A DNA stretch of 64,000 nucleotides from Taibaiella sp965229095 (GTDB lineage: Bacteria; Bacteroidota; Bacteroidia; Chitinophagales; Chitinophagaceae): the NCBI GenBank assembly GCA_965229095.1, contig OZ245855.1, forward strand, positions 3,720,001 through 3,784,000, read 5' to 3'. Below the pieces are notes generated by a model. The model saw nothing but the letters and a program-made list of their open reading frames with translations, did no database searches and was not told where the DNA came from. Positions 61,402-64,000 of the stretch are shown here, piece by piece. The first letter of the stretch is position 1; each line of letters begins with the position of its first letter. The position numbers and the translations under genes were made by a program.

Positions 61402-61422
61402 ACCTAATAAAAAGAAGCTCGT

Positions 61423-62130
61423 TTAGGATTCGCTTTGCACCAGCAGGCGGAAACCATTGCCGTGAATATTCACGATGCTTACCTGCTCATCGTCGCTCAG
61501 GTATTTGCGCAATTTAGCGATGTACACATCCATGCTGCGGCCATTGAAATAAGTATCACTGCCCCAGATACGCTTAAGGGCCTGGTCCCTGGGCAACAGG
61601 TCGTTCTTGAATTCGCAAAGCATCTGTAGCAGGGCGTTTTCCTTAGGCGATAAGGTATACTGCTTATCATCGATCGAAAGAATGCGCAATTTGCTGTTGA
61701 ACTTAAACTTGCCAAATTCGAATTCGATCTGGGAAGGGTTCTTTTCCTGGATCTCCTGGTTGCGTTTAAGGATCGCTTTTATTTTGATTAACAATACTTC
61801 GCTGTCGAAAGGCTTGGAAATATAATCGTCCGCTCCCAGTTTGTAACCATTAATCACATCTTCCTTCATACTCCTGGCCGATAGGAAGAAGAGTGGAACA
61901 TCAGGGTCTGCATTCCTGATCTCTTCGGCCAATGTAAATCCGTCCATATTGGGCATCATGACATCCAGGAGGCAGAGGTCGAATTTCTCCCTGCGGAAAG
62001 CCGCCAGGCCAAGGATACCATCACGGCAAAGTTCCACTATATAATCGTGGAGTTCCAGGTAGTTTTTCAGTACCTGGCCCAGGTTGGTATCGTCTTCAAC
62101 CAATAAGATTTTTGCTTTTTCAGCTTCCAT
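61423..62130 (-). CDS. OmpR-family response regulator (RprY-like)
   Basis: A 235-residue two-domain regulator. Receiver: KILLVEDDTNLGQVLKNYLE with the acidic pair, LCLLDVMMPNMDGF with the phospho-acceptor Asp, FLSARS switch and DDYISKPF Lys. Winged-helix DNA-binding domain: FGKFKFNSKLRILSIDDKQYTLSPKENALLQMLCEF...NGRSMDVYIAKLRKYLSDDEQVSIVNIHGNGFRLLV. No histidine kinase is adjacent. It resembles RprY of Bacteroides, whose kinase RprX is usually linked elsewhere; that name is a similarity, not proof. Confidence 0.93.
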   Translation of the reverse strand: MEAEKAKILLVEDDTNLGQVLKNYLELHDYIVELCRDGILGLAAFRREKFDLCLLDVMMPNMDGFTLAEEIRNADPDVPLFFLSARSMKEDVINGYKLGADDYISKPFDSEVLLIKIKAILKRNQEIQEKNPSQIEFEFGKFKFNSKLRILSIDDKQYTLSPKENALLQMLCEFKNDLLPRDQALKRIWGSDTYFNGRSMDVYIAKLRKYLSDDEQVSIVNIHGNGFRLLVQSES

Positions 62131-62201
62131 ATAGTTTTATTAAAGTGCTCAAATTTAAATACCTACAACAAACGAAGGGGATTATGGTACTGAATGTTTT
62201 G

Positions 62202-63221
62202 TTAAAAACGGGGGCAGTTGTATGCATTTCTGTTCTTGGAACCGGAGCTATAAAGACCCTGGTAGGTAAGCGACAGTTCAAATGCGCCGTTGCCGCGGGT
62301 AGCAGAGCTGACCCCTGAAGTGGTAATGTCCATAGAAGCCATAACCTTTATTTTGCTCCATTCAAAGCCGAATACGGGGATAATGGCATCGTTCAACCGG
62401 TGGTACACACCCAGCATAAAGACATTGGGCAGGTTCTCCTTGGGGCCTACACTATACGTGAACAGGGTGCCGAAAACGCTTTCGCTGGCGCCTTTCTGGT
62501 AAGAATAATATCCCGAAACGTTGGCGATCCAGGAATCGTTCAATTTGAAAAGCATATCCAGGTTGCCGGTAGGACGCATGCCCAGCTTATTTTCCATTTT
62601 GTAAAAACTCTCCGAAGGCCTGTTCACATGCAATAAGCCGGCGCCCAGTTTGATATAAACATTCTCGTTGGGGAAAAAAGCATAATTGATGCCCGCGGTG
62701 ATATCGGCATAAGACGTTTTCTGGAAAGAATAAGCTTCGCCGTTGGCCGCCTTGGGGTCAAAAGTAAAGCCATCCCACTGGGTATCAAAGGTAAGCTTGG
62801 CAAAATCGACGCTTCTTTGTACAAAAGCCAGGCCCAGGCCAAAGGAAAGCATATTGTACTCGCCCAACTGAATATGATAGGCTGCCGATACCTGTGCTTT
62901 CATCAGCGACAGGTTACCGTTTCCGGCCTTGTCGTTAAAAAAAGCGGCGCCAAGCCCGAGCCAGTTGGTACTATTGGCATTGCGGAACAATTGAAAATCG
63001 CCATAAGCAGAGATCGTACGGAAAGGCGCCGGGATATTGTTCCATTGGCTGCGGTAATTGACCCCTACCCTGAAATCGCTTTCCGGCATGAGAGCAGTAT
63101 TGGCAGGGCTTAACAAGAGCGGTGCATTATAGTATTGGGAAAAATGCAATCCCTGAGCCTGCAATTTTCCGGTTCCCCAGGCAGCAATGAGTAGAAAAGA
63201 AGAAAGTAAAAATTTTCGCAT
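62202..63221 (-). CDS. PorP/SprF-family type IX secretion membrane protein
   Basis: A 339-residue outer-membrane protein. I use the ATG at 63221, giving MRKFLLSSFLLIAAWGTGKLQAQGLHFSQYYNAPLLLSPANTAL (signal peptide then the family start HFSQYY); a GTG at 63227 adds two residues. The rest is a barrel with NYRSQWNNIPAPFRTISAYGDFQLFRN, LGLGAAFFNDKAGNG, and YSYQKGASESVFGTLFTYSVG. PorP/SprF proteins are linked to T9SS substrates and gliding, and many copies exist per genome, each with its own large partner. Confidence 0.9.
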   Translation of the reverse strand: MRKFLLSSFLLIAAWGTGKLQAQGLHFSQYYNAPLLLSPANTALMPESDFRVGVNYRSQWNNIPAPFRTISAYGDFQLFRNANSTNWLGLGAAFFNDKAGNGNLSLMKAQVSAAYHIQLGEYNMLSFGLGLAFVQRSVDFAKLTFDTQWDGFTFDPKAANGEAYSFQKTSYADITAGINYAFFPNENVYIKLGAGLLHVNRPSESFYKMENKLGMRPTGNLDMLFKLNDSWIANVSGYYSYQKGASESVFGTLFTYSVGPKENLPNVFMLGVYHRLNDAIIPVFGFEWSKIKVMASMDITTSGVSSATRGNGAFELSLTYQGLYSSGSKNRNAYNCPRF

Positions 63222-63438
63222 CCGCACCTGGGTTTTTTGTTCTGGACTCTTGTTTTTTCAAAGGACAGCTAAAGTTACTGCTTTTTTCAACGCTTACAAT
63301 TTTTTTAACGTAAGGCAACGGCTACGTCGAAGCAGGACTCTGCCTGTTGTAAAAGACAGGCTAACTGCAGGATAAGTCAGGGTTTTCCTTACAATTCCAT
63401 GACAATAATCTGGTACGCTTGTCAGAATTTTGCGTACT

Positions 63439-64000
63439 ATGAAAAGAATACTATCCCTTGTTTCTGCTGTTGTTTTTACTGCGATTGTATTTTCTTCCTG
63501 TATGAAGGAGGAAAAACCCCACGCGCTGTCGGCAATACCCGATGGTGGTGAGTTTAAAATCGAGAACAAACAAGTACAGATCGGGGAGGATTATGCTACC
63601 CAGGTCTATTTCAGCCTTAGCAATGGTGTCGTATCCAGCAACAATTTTAAAATGTGGGACATCAGCTTTACCAATGGTTCCGGTGCTCCGGAATTATGGA
63701 TGAATGGCGGGAAGCAGGTATTGATCTATCCTACCGGGAACAAAAATTACACTGCAGTAACTACATTAGGCAATATCGCCGCCACGAGCTGGAAATATGA
63801 CGACCCCTCCGGCCTGCCCGGCAAAAGCGGCTTAGGTATCCTGAGTACAGAGAACCACCTGGGCGAAGTATTGATCGTGGACGATGGCGAAAAAAACTAT
63901 TTTAAATTGCAGGTGCTGGAAATTACACCAACGCAATACAAGCTTAAAATAGGACCGCTGGAATCGGCTACAGGCAACGATCTCACTTTAGACAAAGACG
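63439..64000 (+). CDS. Lipoprotein, HmuY-like, partial (3' end outside window)
   Basis: The frame is open from the ATG at 63439 to the window edge (187 codons, no stop in window). It starts with MKRILSLVSAVVFTAIVFSSC, a lipobox ending in Cys21. The mature part (YATQVYFSLSNGVVSSNNFKMWDISFTNGSGAPELWMNGGKQVLIYPTG) has the strand layout of HmuY-type proteins, including the W-D-I-x-F and NGG motifs. HmuY is a heme-binding lipoprotein that works with a TonB receptor; the partner would lie beyond 64000. Function here is inference. Confidence 0.7.
   Translation, partial: MKRILSLVSAVVFTAIVFSSCMKEEKPHALSAIPDGGEFKIENKQVQIGEDYATQVYFSLSNGVVSSNNFKMWDISFTNGSGAPELWMNGGKQVLIYPTGNKNYTAVTTLGNIAATSWKYDDPSGLPGKSGLGILSTENHLGEVLIVDDGEKNYFKLQVLEITPTQYKLKIGPLESATGNDLTLDKD

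Noticed and set aside
1..64000. tRNA or rRNA genes
   Set aside because: No cloverleaf-like or rRNA-like sequence was recognised in the intergenic regions; a covariance-model scan was not possible.

Overview
The window looks like chromosomal DNA of a member of the Bacteroidota, most likely order Chitinophagales. The evidence is a C-terminal type IX secretion (T9SS) sorting domain, a PorP/SprF-family protein, many short outer-membrane beta-barrels and lipoproteins, TAnnTTTG promoter boxes in place of an E. coli-type -10, few Shine-Dalgarno sequences, and Bacteroidota-type MnmG, PheS, dihydroorotase and TssC (DUF5458) proteins. No rRNA, tRNA, CRISPR array, transposase or prophage was recognised.

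Layout. 1-5195 (minus): the N-terminal 1731 codons of a giant secreted protein whose gene runs off the left edge. It contains about 20 tandem units of 55 residues. 5.4-9.9 kb: an SDR oxidoreductase, an Omp85-like barrel, a PP-loop ATPase, an AT-rich gap and a small double-glycine leader peptide gene resembling a RiPP precursor. 10-17.9 kb: mnmG, three perfect parS palindromes (11970, 12019, 12824), two tandem paralogous barrels, a ureohydrolase, a class III PHA synthase, and a 736-bp gene-free stretch with a cluster of DnaA boxes that is a good candidate for the replication origin. 17.9-29 kb: a fused peptide-type ABC ATPase and many small stress or accessory genes (three VOC proteins, DinB, winged-helix protein, serine hydrolase, TetR, Crp/Fnr, AhpD-like protein, GNAT). 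A 14-bp palindrome marks the TetR promoter and two further sites next to VOC genes. 29-33 kb: one histidine kinase whose phospho-accepting His appears to be Gln, and three NarL-type response regulators. 33.6-37 kb: two secreted proteins (dockerin-like, T9SS type A). 37-43.7 kb: DbpA-like helicase, NYN-domain protein, a WYL/GyrI-like/DUF1801 group, pheS and an epimerase. 43.7-54.3 kb: secreted phosphatase, M16 protease, proline dehydrogenase, lipoproteins, barrels, HU and dihydroorotase. 54.4-59.3 kb: a BlaI/M56 pair with a palindrome inside its promoter, then a large TonB-receptor-like protein. 59.5-64 kb: a possible 45-aa gene, a solitary T6SS sheath gene (tssC), an OmpR-type regulator, PorP/SprF and a partial HmuY-like lipoprotein.

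How it fits together: mnmG, clustered parS sites and a DnaA-box cluster within 6 kb suggest the window lies at or close to oriC. Much of the rest is cell-envelope and secretion biology plus small local regulatory circuits (TetR/VOC, BlaI/M56, kinase/regulator, Crp/AhpD-like, WYL/GyrI-like). Gene starts were chosen by family length, signal peptides and promoter boxes, because ribosome-binding sites are not informative here.
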